The notes: generated from the letters alone by a model not told the origin. A stretch of DNA of 64,000 nucleotides from Geopseudomonas aromaticivorans (GCF_019097855.1 NZ_JAHRGL010000016.1:38842-102841); one strand, 5' to 3'. Shown: positions 27,879 through 37,310, counted from the stretch's first letter. Numbers and translations are program-made.

Positions 27879-29339
27879 ATGCGCAAGATTGAGAACTTCA
27901 TCGCCGGCGAGTACGTCGCCGCTGCCAGCGGCAAGCGTTTCGACAAGCGTTCGCCGCTCGACAATCGCGTGATCGCTTCGATCAGCGAAGCTGGCCGTCC
28001 CGAGGTGGATGCGGCGGTCAAGGCTGCGCGTGGCGCGCTCAACGGCGAGTGGGGCGGGCTGAGCACTGACCAGCGCGTCGAGCTGCTGTACGGCGTGGCC
28101 AACGAGATCACCCGCCGCTTCGACGACTTCGTCGAGGCCGAGATGGCTGACACCGGCCAGCCCGCGCACGTCCAGAAGCATGTGTTCATCCCGCGCGGCG
28201 CGGCCAACTTCAAGGTGTTCGCCGACGTGATCAAGAACGTCGCCAGCGAGTCCTTCCAGATGGCCACCCCGGATGGTCGCGGTGCCCTCAACTATTCCAT
28301 GCGTGTGCCCAAGGGCGTGGTCGGCGTGATCTGCCCGTGGAACGCGCCGTTCATGCTGATGACCTGGAAGGTCGGCCCGGCGCTGGCCTGCGGCAACACC
28401 GTTATCGTCAAGCCGTCCGAGGAGTCGCCGCAGACCGCCGCGCTGCTCGGCGAGGTGATGAACGCCGTGGGCATTCCCAAGGGCGTGTACAACGTGGTGC
28501 ACGGCTTCGGTCCGGATTCGGCCGGCGAGTTCATCACCCAGCATCCGGGCGTCAACGCCATCACCTTCACCGGCGAGACCCGCACCGGCGCGGCAATCAT
28601 GAAGGCTGCTTCGGAAGGCATGCGCGACGTGTCCTTCGAACTGGGCGGCAAGAACGCCGGCATCGTCTTCGCCGACGCCGATTTCGACGCGGCGGTGGAC
28701 GGCATCTTCCGCTCCGCCTTCCTCAACTCCGGCCAGGTGTGCCTGGGTACCGAGCGCGTCTACGTCGAGCGGCCGATCTTCGAGCGCTTCGTGCAGGCGC
28801 TGAAGGTCAAGGCCGAGGCGGTGAAGTTCGGTCGCCCGGACGATCACAACGCCAACTACGGCCCGCTGATCAGCCAGGAGCACCGCGACAAGGTGCTGTC
28901 CTACTACCGCAAGGCGGTGGAAGAGGGCGCCACCGTGGTCACCGGCGGCGGCGTGCCGGAGATGCCAGGCGAGCTGGCCGAGGGTTCCTGGGTGCAGCCG
29001 ACCATCTGGACCGGCCTGTCCGACGACGCGGCGGTGGTGCGCGAAGAGATCTTCGGCCCGTGCTGCCACATCCGTCCGTTCGACAGCGAGAACGAGGTGG
29101 TCGCGCTGGCCAACGACAACGTCTACGGCCTGTCCACCACCATCTGGACCAACGACCTGGCCCGCGCCCACCGCATGGCGGCGCGCGTCGAGGTGGGCAT
29201 CACCTGGATCAACAGCTGGTTCCTGCGCGACCTGCGCACCCCGTTCGGCGGCTCCAAGCAGTCGGGCATCGGCCGCGAGGGTGGGGTGCACTCGCTGGAG
29301 TTCTACACCGAGACGCGCAACGTCTGCGTGAAGCTCTGA
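27879..29339 (+). CDS. dmpC: 2-Hydroxymuconic semialdehyde dehydrogenase
   Basis: A 486-residue aldehyde dehydrogenase, identical in length to DmpC/XylG. Catalytic Cys288 (NSGQVCLG) and Glu254 (FELGGKNAG) are present. It oxidises 2-hydroxymuconic semialdehyde to 4-oxalocrotonate with NAD, opening the dehydrogenase branch of catechol meta-cleavage. The ATG at 27879 is preferred over an in-frame GTG six bases earlier because GGAG spacing fits. First gene of the lower operon. Confidence 0.93.
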   Translation: MRKIENFIAGEYVAAASGKRFDKRSPLDNRVIASISEAGRPEVDAAVKAARGALNGEWGGLSTDQRVELLYGVANEITRRFDDFVEAEMADTGQPAHVQKHVFIPRGAANFKVFADVIKNVASESFQMATPDGRGALNYSMRVPKGVVGVICPWNAPFMLMTWKVGPALACGNTVIVKPSEESPQTAALLGEVMNAVGIPKGVYNVVHGFGPDSAGEFITQHPGVNAITFTGETRTGAAIMKAASEGMRDVSFELGGKNAGIVFADADFDAAVDGIFRSAFLNSGQVCLGTERVYVERPIFERFVQALKVKAEAVKFGRPDDHNANYGPLISQEHRDKVLSYYRKAVEEGATVVTGGGVPEMPGELAEGSWVQPTIWTGLSDDAAVVREEIFGPCCHIRPFDSENEVVALANDNVYGLSTTIWTNDLARAHRMAARVEVGITWINSWFLRDLRTPFGGSKQSGIGREGGVHSLEFYTETRNVCVKL

Positions 29340-29403
29340 ATCTGACGCCCCTCTCCCACGGGTGGGAGAGGGGGTAACCCCGTCGAAGCCTTGTGAGAAC
29401 GAC

Positions 29404-30201
29404 ATGGATAACAACAAGATCGAGCAATACGGTGACGAGCTTTACGAAGCCTTCGTCGCCCGCCGTGCGGTGCCGCCGCTGCTGAGCCGCGAGCCGGACA
29501 TCACCATCGAGGATGCCTACCGCATCCAGCAGCGCTTCGTCGCGCGCCGCCTTGCGGCCGGCGAGACGGTGGTCGGCAAGAAGATCGGCGCCACCAGCAA
29601 GCCGGTGCAGGATTTCCTCGGCGTGTACCAGCCGGACTTCGGCATCCTCACCTCGGGCATGGTCTACCACGAGGGCGACACCATCGACCTCGGCGGCCTG
29701 ATCCAGCCCAAGGCCGAGGCGGAGCTGGCCTTCGTGCTCAAGCATGACCTCAAGGGCCCGGGCATCACCGCGATGGACGTGATCCGCGCCACCGACTACG
29801 TGCTGCCGTGCTTCGAGATCGTCGATTCGCGCATCACCAACTGGCAGATCAAGATCCAGGACACCGTGGCCGACAACGCCTCCTGCGGTGTGTACGTGCT
29901 GGGCAAGACCAAGGGCGACCCGCGCAAGCTGGACCTGACCCTGGCCGGCATGGTGCTGGAAAAGAACGGCGAGATCTTCTCCACCGGCGTCGGCGCCGCG
30001 GTGCAGGGCTCGCCCGCCAACGCGGTGGCCTGGCTGGCCAACACCCTCGGCGAACTGGGCATCCCGTTTAAGGCCGGCGAGGTGATCCTTTCCGGTTCGC
30101 AGTCGGCGCTGGTGCCGGTGGTCGATGGCGACGAACTGGTGTGCACGGTGGGCGGCCTCGGTAGCTGCCGGGTGAAATTCTCCGGGAGGAGCGCAGCATG
30201 A
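29404..30201 (+). CDS. dmpE: 2-Hydroxypenta-2,4-dienoate hydratase
   Basis: A 265-residue member of the hydratase/decarboxylase family (DmpE/XylJ), adding water to 2-hydroxypenta-2,4-dienoate to form 4-hydroxy-2-oxovalerate. Conserved metal-site segments (KAEAELAFVLK, CFEIVDSRI) are present. The start codon is followed by AACAACAAGA within codons 3-6, a Crc/Hfq-like tract. Its stop overlaps the ATG of the decarboxylase gene; the two products form a complex in known pathways. Confidence 0.9.
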   Translation: MDNNKIEQYGDELYEAFVARRAVPPLLSREPDITIEDAYRIQQRFVARRLAAGETVVGKKIGATSKPVQDFLGVYQPDFGILTSGMVYHEGDTIDLGGLIQPKAEAELAFVLKHDLKGPGITAMDVIRATDYVLPCFEIVDSRITNWQIKIQDTVADNASCGVYVLGKTKGDPRKLDLTLAGMVLEKNGEIFSTGVGAAVQGSPANAVAWLANTLGELGIPFKAGEVILSGSQSALVPVVDGDELVCTVGGLGSCRVKFSGRSAA

Positions 30202-31001
30202 GCAGCAACCTGACCCTGTCCCGCGAGGACATCGTGCGCCTGTGCGAGCGCGTCGAAGGGGCGCAGACTCGCGCCTACGCGATCCCCAAGCTCACCGACG
30301 AATACCCGGACATGACCATCGCCGACGGCTACGCCGTGCAGAGCGAGCTGCGCCGCCGTTTCATCGCCAAGGGCCACAAGCTGGTCGGCTGGAAGGCCGG
30401 GCTGACCTCCAAGGCGAAGATGCAGCAGATGGGCGTCAGCGTGCCCTCCATCGGCTTCCTCACCGACCGCATGGCGCGCCCGGAGAACTCGGCGATCACC
30501 ACCTCCGACCTGGTGCACCCGCGCGTCGAGTGCGAAGTGGCCTTCGTCATGAAGGAAACCCTGCAGGGTCCGGGCTGCACGGCGGCTGACGTGCTGGCCG
30601 CCACCGACTACGTGCTGCCGGCGGTGGAAATCATCGATTCGCGCTTCTCCGGCTTCAAGTTCGACCTGGCCAGCGTGATCGCCGACAACGGCTCCTCGGC
30701 GCGCTTCGTCGGCGGCGGTCGTCCGCGCTACGTCGAGGATCTCGACCTGCGCACCCTCGGCGTGGTGATGGAGAAGAACGGCGAGCTGGTCGGCATGGCC
30801 GCCAGCGCCGCGGTGCTCGGTCATCCGGCCGAGGCGGTGGCGATGCTGGTGAACATCCTCGCCGAACTGGGCGAGAACCTGCCGGCCGGCAGCTTCGTGA
30901 TGAGCGGCGGGATCACCGAGGCCGTGCCGGTCAAGCCGGGCGACAGCGTGGTCGCCCGCTTCCAGGAACTCGGCTCCGTATCCATGCGCTTCACCGAATA
31001 A
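30198..31001 (+). CDS. dmpH: 4-Oxalocrotonate decarboxylase
   Basis: A 267-residue protein homologous to the preceding hydratase (shared VECEVAFVMK and AVEIIDSRF blocks) and of DmpH/XylI length. It decarboxylates 2-oxo-3-hexenedioate and hands the product to the hydratase. I distinguish it from the hydratase by the KLVGWKAGLTSKAKMQQMGV segment. ATGA overlap with the upstream gene. Confidence 0.9.
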   Translation: MSSNLTLSREDIVRLCERVEGAQTRAYAIPKLTDEYPDMTIADGYAVQSELRRRFIAKGHKLVGWKAGLTSKAKMQQMGVSVPSIGFLTDRMARPENSAITTSDLVHPRVECEVAFVMKETLQGPGCTAADVLAATDYVLPAVEIIDSRFSGFKFDLASVIADNGSSARFVGGGRPRYVEDLDLRTLGVVMEKNGELVGMAASAAVLGHPAEAVAMLVNILAELGENLPAGSFVMSGGITEAVPVKPGDSVVARFQELGSVSMRFTE

Positions 31002-31023
31002 CAAGAATCTGGAGAGTACCCCC

Positions 31024-31233
31024 ATGCCCATCATCGAAATGCACATGATCGAAGGCCGCACCGTCGAGCAGAAGCAGCGCGTTGCCGCTGCCGTTACCGC
31101 CGCGGTCGCCGACAGCCTGGACTGCAGCCCGGAAACCGTGCGCATCCTGATCACCGAACACCGCGAGCACGAGTTTTACGTCGCCGGGCTGAGCAAGCCG
31201 CAGCGCGCCGCACTGCAGGAGCAGGGACAATGA
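31024..31233 (+). CDS. dmpI: 4-Oxalocrotonate tautomerase
   Basis: A 69-residue tautomerase. The mature N-terminal Pro1 is the catalytic base, with Arg11 and Arg39 at the positions known for DmpI/XylH. It converts the enol to the keto form of 4-oxalocrotonate. A few residues longer at the C-terminus than the usual 63. AATAACAA precedes the ribosome site, and its stop overlaps the acetaldehyde dehydrogenase start. Confidence 0.92.
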   Translation: MPIIEMHMIEGRTVEQKQRVAAAVTAAVADSLDCSPETVRILITEHREHEFYVAGLSKPQRAALQEQGQ

Positions 31234-32144
31234 AGAAGATCCGCTGTGCACTGATCGGCTCGGGCAACATCGGTACCGACCTGATCTACAAGCTCCAGCG
31301 CAGCGAAGTGCTGGAGCCGGTGTGGATGGTCGGCATCGACCCCGAGTCCGAAGGCCTGGCGCGCGCCCGCGACATGGGCCTGAAGACCACCAGCGATGGC
31401 GTGGACGGCCTGCTGCCGCACGTGCTGGAAGACAACATCCAGATCGCCTTCGACGCCACCTCGGCCTACGTACACGCCGAGAACAGCCGCAAGCTCAACG
31501 CGCTGGGCGTGCTGATGATCGACCTGACCCCGGCGGCCATCGGCCCGCTGTGCGTGCCGCCGGTGAACCTGCGCCAGCACGCCGAGAAGCTGGAGATGAA
31601 CGTCAACATGATCTCCTGCGCCGGCCAGGCGACCATCCCGGTCGTCCACGCGGTGTCGCGCATCCAGAGCGTCGGCTACGCCGAGATCGTCGCCAGCCTG
31701 GCGTCCAAGTCGATCGGCCCGGGCACCCGCGCCAACCTCGACGAGTTCACCTACACCACCTCCAACGCCATCGAGAAGGTTGGCGGCGCGCGCAAGGGCA
31801 AGGCGCTGGCGATCATCAACCCGGCCGAGCCGCCGATGATCATGCGCAACACCATCTCCTGCCTGACCGACGACGAGCCGGACCAGGAGCGCATCACCGC
31901 CTCGATCCTCGAGATGATCGGCGAGGTACAGAAGTACGTGCCGGGCTACCGGCTGGTCAATGGCCCGCTGTTCGACGGCAACAAGGTCGCGGTGTTCATG
32001 GAAGTGGCCGGCCTCGGCGACTACCTGCCGACCTACGCCGGCAACCTCGACATCATGACCGCGGCGGCCACCCGTACCGCCGAGATGTTCGCCGAGGAGA
32101 TCCTCGCCGGAAAGATCCAGCTGCCAACCCCGGAGGTCGCGTGA
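31230..32144 (+). CDS. dmpF: Acetaldehyde dehydrogenase (acylating)
   Basis: A 304-residue enzyme with the NAD-binding GSGNIGTDL (residues 10-18) and catalytic Cys130 (MISCAGQAT). It converts acetaldehyde plus CoA to acetyl-CoA, receiving acetaldehyde by channelling from the aldolase encoded next. The stop overlaps the aldolase ATG, matching the tight complex of the two. Confidence 0.95.
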   Translation: MKKIRCALIGSGNIGTDLIYKLQRSEVLEPVWMVGIDPESEGLARARDMGLKTTSDGVDGLLPHVLEDNIQIAFDATSAYVHAENSRKLNALGVLMIDLTPAAIGPLCVPPVNLRQHAEKLEMNVNMISCAGQATIPVVHAVSRIQSVGYAEIVASLASKSIGPGTRANLDEFTYTTSNAIEKVGGARKGKALAIINPAEPPMIMRNTISCLTDDEPDQERITASILEMIGEVQKYVPGYRLVNGPLFDGNKVAVFMEVAGLGDYLPTYAGNLDIMTAAATRTAEMFAEEILAGKIQLPTPEVA

Positions 32145-33193
32145 TGAGCGAGTCCAACAGTCTCAAAGGCCGCAAGGTCATCCTCCACGATATGTGCCTG
32201 CGCGACGGCATGCATGCCAAGCGCGAGCAGATCAGCATCGAGCAGATGGTCAAGGTCGCCACCGCCCTCGACGACTCCGGCGTGCCCTACATCCAGGTCA
32301 CCCACGGCGCGGGCCTGGGCGGCAACTCGCTGCAGCACGGCTTCGCCCCGCACAGCAACGAGGAGTACATCTCCGCCGTCGCTGCCAAGATGAAGCAGGC
32401 CAAGGTCTCGGTGCTGCTGATTCCGGGCCTGGGCACCATGAAGGAACTGCAGTCGGCCTATGACTGCGGCGCGCGCAGCGTGCACGTGGCCACCCACTGC
32501 ACCGAGGCGGACACCTCGCCGCAGCACATCGCCTTCGCCCGCAAGCTGGGCATGGACACCTCGGGCTTCTTGATGATGGCCCACCTCAACGACCCGGCCG
32601 GCATCGCCAAGCAGGGCAAGCTGATGGAGTCCTACGGCGCGCAGACCGTGTACGTCACCGACTCCGCCGGCTACATGCTGCCCGAGGACGTCAAGGCGCG
32701 CATTGGCGCCCTGCGTGAAGTGCTCAACCCGGAAACCGAGATCGGCTTCCACGGCCACCACAACCTGGGCATGGGCATCGCCAACTCCATCGCCGCCATC
32801 GAAGCCGGCGCCAGCCGCATCGACGGCTCGGCGGCGGGCCTCGGCGCCGGTGCCGGCAACACCCCGCTGGAGGTGTTCGCCGCGGTGTGCGAGCGCATGG
32901 GCATCGAGACTGGCGTCGACCTGTTCAAGCTGATGGACGTGGCCGAAGACATCATCGTGCCGATGATGGAGCACGTGGTGCGTGTCGACCGCGAGTCGCT
33001 GACCCTCGGCTACGCCGGCGTCTACTCGACCTTCCTGCTGCACTCCAAGCGCGCTTCCGAGCGCTTCGGCGTGCCGGCGCGCGACATCCTGGTCGAGCTG
33101 GGCCGCAAGAAGATGATCGGCGGCCAGGAGGACATGATCCTCGACACCGCGATGACCATGGCCAAGGAGCGCGGGCTGCTGAAGAGCGCTTAA
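32144..33193 (+). CDS. dmpG: 4-Hydroxy-2-oxovalerate aldolase
   Basis: A 349-residue TIM-barrel aldolase of DmpG type. Metal ligands Asp21, His203 and His205 (GFHGHHN) and the RDGMH motif with catalytic Arg20/His24 are all present. It splits 4-hydroxy-2-oxovalerate into pyruvate and acetaldehyde, the final ring-carbon step. Coupled to dmpF. Confidence 0.95.
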   Translation: MSESNSLKGRKVILHDMCLRDGMHAKREQISIEQMVKVATALDDSGVPYIQVTHGAGLGGNSLQHGFAPHSNEEYISAVAAKMKQAKVSVLLIPGLGTMKELQSAYDCGARSVHVATHCTEADTSPQHIAFARKLGMDTSGFLMMAHLNDPAGIAKQGKLMESYGAQTVYVTDSAGYMLPEDVKARIGALREVLNPETEIGFHGHHNLGMGIANSIAAIEAGASRIDGSAAGLGAGAGNTPLEVFAAVCERMGIETGVDLFKLMDVAEDIIVPMMEHVVRVDRESLTLGYAGVYSTFLLHSKRASERFGVPARDILVELGRKKMIGGQEDMILDTAMTMAKERGLLKSA

Positions 33194-33246
33194 GACTGAC
33201 GCCGGACGGGGCAACCTGTCCGGCGTTGCTGTTTCTGGAGGTGACC

Positions 33247-34002
33247 ATGAGTGCAAACAAGGAACTGGCCGTGGTGGTGGGCGCCACCGGCGCCTTCGGC
33301 CAGGCGATAGTCGCCCGGCTGTGCGCCGCAGGCCTAGACGTGGTGGCGGTGGCGCGCAGCGCGGCGAGCATCGACGCGCTGGCCAGCCGCCATCCCGGCG
33401 TGATCGCCTGCGTGGCCGACATTGCCAGCGATGAGTCCATCGCCCAGATCGCCGCCATCCTCGACCGCCCGGTGCGCATGATCGTGCACGGGCCGGGCGT
33501 GGCGGTGGCCGGCGGTGTGCTCGACGCGCCAACCAGCGCTCTGGTCGATGCGGTGAACATCAAGGTCGGCGGCCTGCTGCGCCTGGTGCGCGCGGTGGAC
33601 GGCCGGCTGGTCAAGGGCTCGCGGCTGGTCGCCATCGGCGGCCACTACGGCTTCGAGCCGACTGCCTACGCCGCGGCGGCCGGGGTGGCCAACGCTGCGT
33701 TGGCCAACGCCAGCCGCCAGCTCAGCCTCGCCTATGGCCCGCGCGGCATCACCGCGCACCTGATCGCCCCCGGCCCGGCCGATACCGAGCGCCTGCACCG
33801 CGTCGCCGCCGACCGCGCCGCGCTGCGCGGGATTACCACTGATGCCGTGCTGGCCGAGATGTGCGCCGAGTCGTCCATCGGTGCCCTCACCACCCCGGAG
33901 CAGGTGGCCTGGGCGGTGTCGCTGCTGCTGGCGCCGGAAGCCGATGCGATGACCGGCTCGACTCTGATGCTGGATTCGGGGCGGCGTCGCGGCTTACCGT
34001 AG
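33247..34002 (+). CDS. SDR-fold protein lacking the catalytic lysine
   Basis: A 251-residue Rossmann SDR: GATGAFG at residues 12-18 and HGPG replacing NNAG at 81-84. The usual S-Y-xxx-K set is degraded: Tyr141 is followed by four Ala, so Lys is absent, and the Ser position reads GG. The C-terminal LMLDSGRR segment keeps the SDR shape. It follows the aldolase by 53 bp in the lower operon. It may bind a nucleotide without classical dehydrogenase activity, or use another mechanism. Confidence 0.7.
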   Translation: MSANKELAVVVGATGAFGQAIVARLCAAGLDVVAVARSAASIDALASRHPGVIACVADIASDESIAQIAAILDRPVRMIVHGPGVAVAGGVLDAPTSALVDAVNIKVGGLLRLVRAVDGRLVKGSRLVAIGGHYGFEPTAYAAAAGVANAALANASRQLSLAYGPRGITAHLIAPGPADTERLHRVAADRAALRGITTDAVLAEMCAESSIGALTTPEQVAWAVSLLLAPEADAMTGSTLMLDSGRRRGLP

Positions 34003-34006
34003 CCCT

Positions 34007-34059
34007 GTAGGGTGCGCCGTGCGCACAATGGCACTTGCGGTGCGCACGGCGCACCCTAC
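34007..34059. repeat. REP-like palindrome, family A copy 2
   Basis: GTAGGGTGCGCCGTGCGCAC facing GGTGCGCACGGCGCACCCTAC, same family as 19058-19117. It lies between the SDR and tautomerase genes. Confidence 0.75.
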
Positions 34060-34106
34060 GCTGGCTCCGGACTGACCGCGCAAATAACAATAATTGGAGA
34101 TGCGCC

Positions 34107-34544
34107 ATGCCTGTCGTGAACTTCCATCTGCTGGCGGGGCATAGCTCCGCGGAGCAGGACCAACGCCTGCTCGAAGAGGCTTCGCGCCTGTACAGCGAAG
34201 TGCTCAAGGCGCCCATGGAGCGGGTGCGGGCTTTCATCACCACCTATCCCACCAATCAGTTCGCCGTCGCCGGCGAGCTGAGCAGCAGCAACGGGCTGCA
34301 CGCACCGTTCTTCGAATTCATCGTCCTCGACGGCCGCTCGTTGGAGGATCGCCAGCGTCTGTCGCAGGGCTTCACCGAGCTGCTGGTGGAAGTGCTCGGC
34401 GTGCGCCGCGAGCTGGTGCGCGGCCGCTGCCAGCGGGTGGCACCGGAGGATTGGTCCATCGGCGGCGCGCCAGCCAGTGTGCTGCGCGCGGACGAAGTGC
34501 AGGCCCGCAAGGCGGCAGAGGAGGGCGCTGGCCATGAAGCATGA
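34107..34544 (+). CDS. Two-domain tautomerase-superfamily protein
   Basis: A 145-residue protein starting Met-Pro, so it would expose Pro1 like 4-oxalocrotonate tautomerase. Its length fits a fused two-unit member of the superfamily such as cis-CaaD-like or MSAD-like proteins. Arg11 of 4-OT is replaced by His; Arg residues occur near positions 38-40. It sits in the lower phenol operon besides the ordinary DmpI. It may process a substituted intermediate. AATAACAATAA precedes the ribosome site; its end overlaps the ferredoxin start by 11 bp. Confidence 0.7.
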   Translation: MPVVNFHLLAGHSSAEQDQRLLEEASRLYSEVLKAPMERVRAFITTYPTNQFAVAGELSSSNGLHAPFFEFIVLDGRSLEDRQRLSQGFTELLVEVLGVRRELVRGRCQRVAPEDWSIGGAPASVLRADEVQARKAAEEGAGHEA

Positions 34545-34890
34545 AATCCTCATCGAGGACACCGGCGAGCGCTTTGCCTGCGACGAGCAGGAAACCGTGC
34601 TCAACGGCATGGCCAGGCTCGGCCGCAAGGGCATTCCGGTCGGCTGCCGCGGCGGCGGCTGCGGAGTGTGCAAGGTGCAGGTCACCAGCGGTGTCTACCA
34701 GACCACCCGCACCATGAGCCGCCAGCACGTTAGCCGCGACGAGCAGGAGCACGGCATCGTGCTGGCCTGCTGTGTCCAGGCACAGAGCAGCCTGAGCCTC
34801 AAGGTGGTCGGCAAGCTGCACAAGGCAATGTGCAAGGGGCTGATGCCGCTGGCACCGACCAAAGCGCCGGGAAATCACCTGAGCCTGTAG
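34534..34890 (+). CDS. dmpQ: [2Fe-2S] ferredoxin (DmpQ/XylT-like)
   Basis: A 118-residue plant-type ferredoxin with Cys38, Cys43, Cys46 and Cys79/80 (GCRGGGCGVCK, then LACC). DmpQ/XylT ferredoxins reactivate catechol 2,3-dioxygenase by re-reducing oxidised iron. Here it is the last gene of the lower operon, far from the dioxygenase that opens the upper operon, unlike the classic dmp order. Its stop codon lies inside a repeat that begins at 34887. Confidence 0.88.
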   Translation: MKHEILIEDTGERFACDEQETVLNGMARLGRKGIPVGCRGGGCGVCKVQVTSGVYQTTRTMSRQHVSRDEQEHGIVLACCVQAQSSLSLKVVGKLHKAMCKGLMPLAPTKAPGNHLSL

Positions 34891-34943
34891 GGGCGAATTC
34901 ATTCGCCTTTCCGAGGTAGTGTGGCGAATGAGTTCGCCACCAC
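34887..34943. repeat. Intergenic palindrome, family B copy 1
   Basis: GTAGGGGCGAATTCATTCGCC facing GGCGAATGAGTTCGCCAC. A second copy lies at 46741-46797. The dmpQ stop codon (TAG) is the second to fourth base of the repeat. Confidence 0.7.
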
Positions 34944-34986
34944 ATGATTGCCCGCGAACAGATTCACCGACAGGAGAGAAGCGCGC

Positions 34987-35691
34987 ATGAAGGTACTGAT
35001 CGTCCACGCCCACCACGAGCCGCGCTCGTTCAACGCCGCGCTCAAGGATTGCGCCGTCGAGCAACTGAGCGGCGCGGGCCACGAGGTGCAGGTCTCCGAC
35101 CTCTACGCGATGAACTGGAACCCGGTGGCCAGCGCCGCCGACTTCGGCTGCCGGGCCAACCCGGACTATCTGGTCTACGCCCTGGAGCAGCGCCACAACT
35201 TCGAGGCTGGCACCCTGGCGGAGGACATCGCCGCCGAGATCGCCAAGGTGCAGTGGTGCGACCTGCTGATCCTCAACTTCCCGCTGTACTGGTTCTCCGA
35301 ACCGGCGATCCTCAAGGGCTGGATCGACCGGGTGATGATTTCCGGGGTGTTCTACGGCGGCAAGCGCATCTACGACCGCGGCGGCATGCGCGGCAAGCGT
35401 GCACTGGTGGCGCTGACCCTCGGCGGGCGCGAGCACATGTTCGGCGCCGAGGCGATCCACGGCGAAATCCACACCCTGCTGCGCCCGCTGCTGCAGGGCT
35501 CTCTGGCCTACTGCGGCTTCGAGGTTCTGCCGCCCTTCATCGGCTACCACGTGCCCTACGTCAGTGCCGAGGCGCGTGCGCAGATCCTCGCCGACTACGG
35601 CCGCCACCTGCACACGCTCGACGACCAGCAGCCGCTGGTGTTCCCGAGCATGAATGACTTCGACGACAAGCTGATGCCGCTGCAGCGCTGA
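34987..35691 (+). CDS. Flavodoxin-fold NAD(P)H quinone reductase
   Basis: A 234-residue Flavodoxin_2/NQO1-like protein: N-terminal VLIVHAHHEPRSFN phosphate-binding loop, NFPLYWFSEPAILKGWIDR and the FYGGKRIYDRGGMRGKRA segment. It would reduce quinones by two electrons using NAD(P)H and bound flavin, protecting against semiquinones formed from catechols. It lies 96 bp after dmpQ in the same direction. ATG at 34987 gives the family start. Confidence 0.85.
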   Translation: MKVLIVHAHHEPRSFNAALKDCAVEQLSGAGHEVQVSDLYAMNWNPVASAADFGCRANPDYLVYALEQRHNFEAGTLAEDIAAEIAKVQWCDLLILNFPLYWFSEPAILKGWIDRVMISGVFYGGKRIYDRGGMRGKRALVALTLGGREHMFGAEAIHGEIHTLLRPLLQGSLAYCGFEVLPPFIGYHVPYVSAEARAQILADYGRHLHTLDDQQPLVFPSMNDFDDKLMPLQR

Positions 35692-35705
35692 GGAGGTCCC
35701 GAGCC

Positions 35706-35822
35706 GTCGCTCCCGCAAAGGTGGGAGCCCAGGTGCTGCGGGCCTTGTGGATGATTCCCCTCCGGGCCAGCGCAAGCGCTGTTCAGCGATGAAGCCGCTG
35801 TCCCGCCTGCGCGTGAATGACG
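35706..35822. repeat. Long intergenic repeat, family C copy 1
   Basis: About 117 bp bounded by CTCCCGC...GCGGGAG-like arms, with the internal block CAGCGCAAGCGCTGTTCAGC. Related copies at 43232-43352 (inverted) and 58281-58398; shortened copies at 38580-38646 and 41893-41963. Confidence 0.7.
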
Positions 35823-35864
35823 GCCTCTTCGGCGCTCCCCTGAGGGCGCTGCACCCGGCTGGCC

Positions 35865-37310
35865 TTAGTCGTGCTGTACGCCCGCGCGCTTGAGCAGTTG
35901 CTTGCAGCGCTCGGACAGGTGCAGCACGCGCAGGTGCTTGCCGGCCTTGGCATAGCGCTCGCGCAGGGTCTTCAGCGCGGCGATGGCCGAGTAGTCGACG
36001 AAGCTCAGGTGGCGGCAGTCGAGGGTCACCTGGGCCGGGTCGCCCGCCACATCGAACTGGTTGAGGAAGGGCGTGCTGGAGGCGAAGAACAGCGTGCCGT
36101 GCAGGCGGTAGAGCTTGCTGCCGTCGGCTTCCAGATGGCTGTCGGCGTACAACTCGCGGGCCTGCTGCCAGGCGAAGTTCAGTGCGGCGATGACGATGCC
36201 GCACAGCACGGCGGTGGCCAGGTCGGTGAATACGGTGATGACGGTCACGGCGAAGATCACCAGCGCATCGTTGCGCGGCACCTTGCCGAGCACCCGCAGC
36301 GAGGCCCAGGCGAAGGTCTGCTGAGCCACCACGAACATCACGCCGACCAGTGCGGCGAGCGGGATGCGCTCGATCAGCGGCGCGAGGAACAGCACGAACA
36401 ACAGGATCATCACCCCGGCGACCACCCCGGACAGCCGGCCGCGGCCGCCGGAACTGAGGTTGATCATGGTCTGGCCGATCATCGCGCAGCCGCCCATGCC
36501 GCCGAACAGGCCGGAGGCGATGTTGGCCGCACCGAGGGTCACGCACTCGCGATCCGGGTAGCCGCGACTCTCGGTGATCTCGTCGGTGAGGTTCAGGGTC
36601 AGCAGGGTTTCCAGCAGGCCGACCAGGGCCATCAGGATCGCGTAGGGGGCGATGATGCCGAGGGTTTCCAGGTTCCAGGGGATGTCCGGCAGGGCGAAGG
36701 CGGGTAGGCCGCCGGCGATATTCGCCATGTCGCCGAGGGTGTGGGTCGGCAGGCCGAGCAGCCAGACCGCCAGACCGACGCCGAGGATCGCCACCAGCGC
36801 CGGCGGCACCGTGCGGGTCAGGCGCGGCAGCAGGTAGACGATGGCCATGGTCAGCGCCACCAGCCCCAGCATCAGGTACAACGCTGTACCGCTCAGCCAG
36901 GTCTCGCCGCTCCTGAAGTGCTCCAGCTGGGACAGGGCGATGACGATCGCCAAGCCGTTGACGAAGCCGAGCATCACTGGGTGCGGCACCATGCGGATCA
37001 GCTTGCCGAGGCGCAGCAGGCCGAAGGCGACCATGATCAGTCCGCCCAGCAGCACGGTGGCGAGCAGGTACTGCGCGCCGTGCTGCACCACCAGCGCGAC
37101 TATCACCACGGCCATCGAGCCGGCGGCGCCAGACACCATGCCGGGGCGGCCGCCGAACAGCGCGGTGAGGGTGCAGATGATGAAGGCGCCGTACAGGCCC
37201 ATCAGCGGATTGAGCTGGGCCACCAGGGCGAAGGCGATGCACTCGGGCACCAGCGCGAAGGAGGTGGTGAGTCCGGCCAGGACATCGGCGCGCAGACGTT
37301 TTGCTTTCAT
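35865..37310 (-). CDS. SulP-family anion transporter with STAS domain
   Basis: A 481-residue SulP transporter. Multiple TM helices run from residue 10 to about 390 (ADVLAGLTTSFALVPECIAFALV, the family signature near the N-terminus). A C-terminal STAS domain follows (VTLDCRHLSFVDYSAIAALKTL). It carries sulfate, bicarbonate or dicarboxylates by proton or sodium coupling; the ion cannot be told from sequence. It is on the minus strand, divergent from the TauD operon, and has no operon partner. Confidence 0.9.
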   Translation of the reverse strand: MKAKRLRADVLAGLTTSFALVPECIAFALVAQLNPLMGLYGAFIICTLTALFGGRPGMVSGAAGSMAVVIVALVVQHGAQYLLATVLLGGLIMVAFGLLRLGKLIRMVPHPVMLGFVNGLAIVIALSQLEHFRSGETWLSGTALYLMLGLVALTMAIVYLLPRLTRTVPPALVAILGVGLAVWLLGLPTHTLGDMANIAGGLPAFALPDIPWNLETLGIIAPYAILMALVGLLETLLTLNLTDEITESRGYPDRECVTLGAANIASGLFGGMGGCAMIGQTMINLSSGGRGRLSGVVAGVMILLFVLFLAPLIERIPLAALVGVMFVVAQQTFAWASLRVLGKVPRNDALVIFAVTVITVFTDLATAVLCGIVIAALNFAWQQARELYADSHLEADGSKLYRLHGTLFFASSTPFLNQFDVAGDPAQVTLDCRHLSFVDYSAIAALKTLRERYAKAGKHLRVLHLSERCKQLLKRAGVQHD

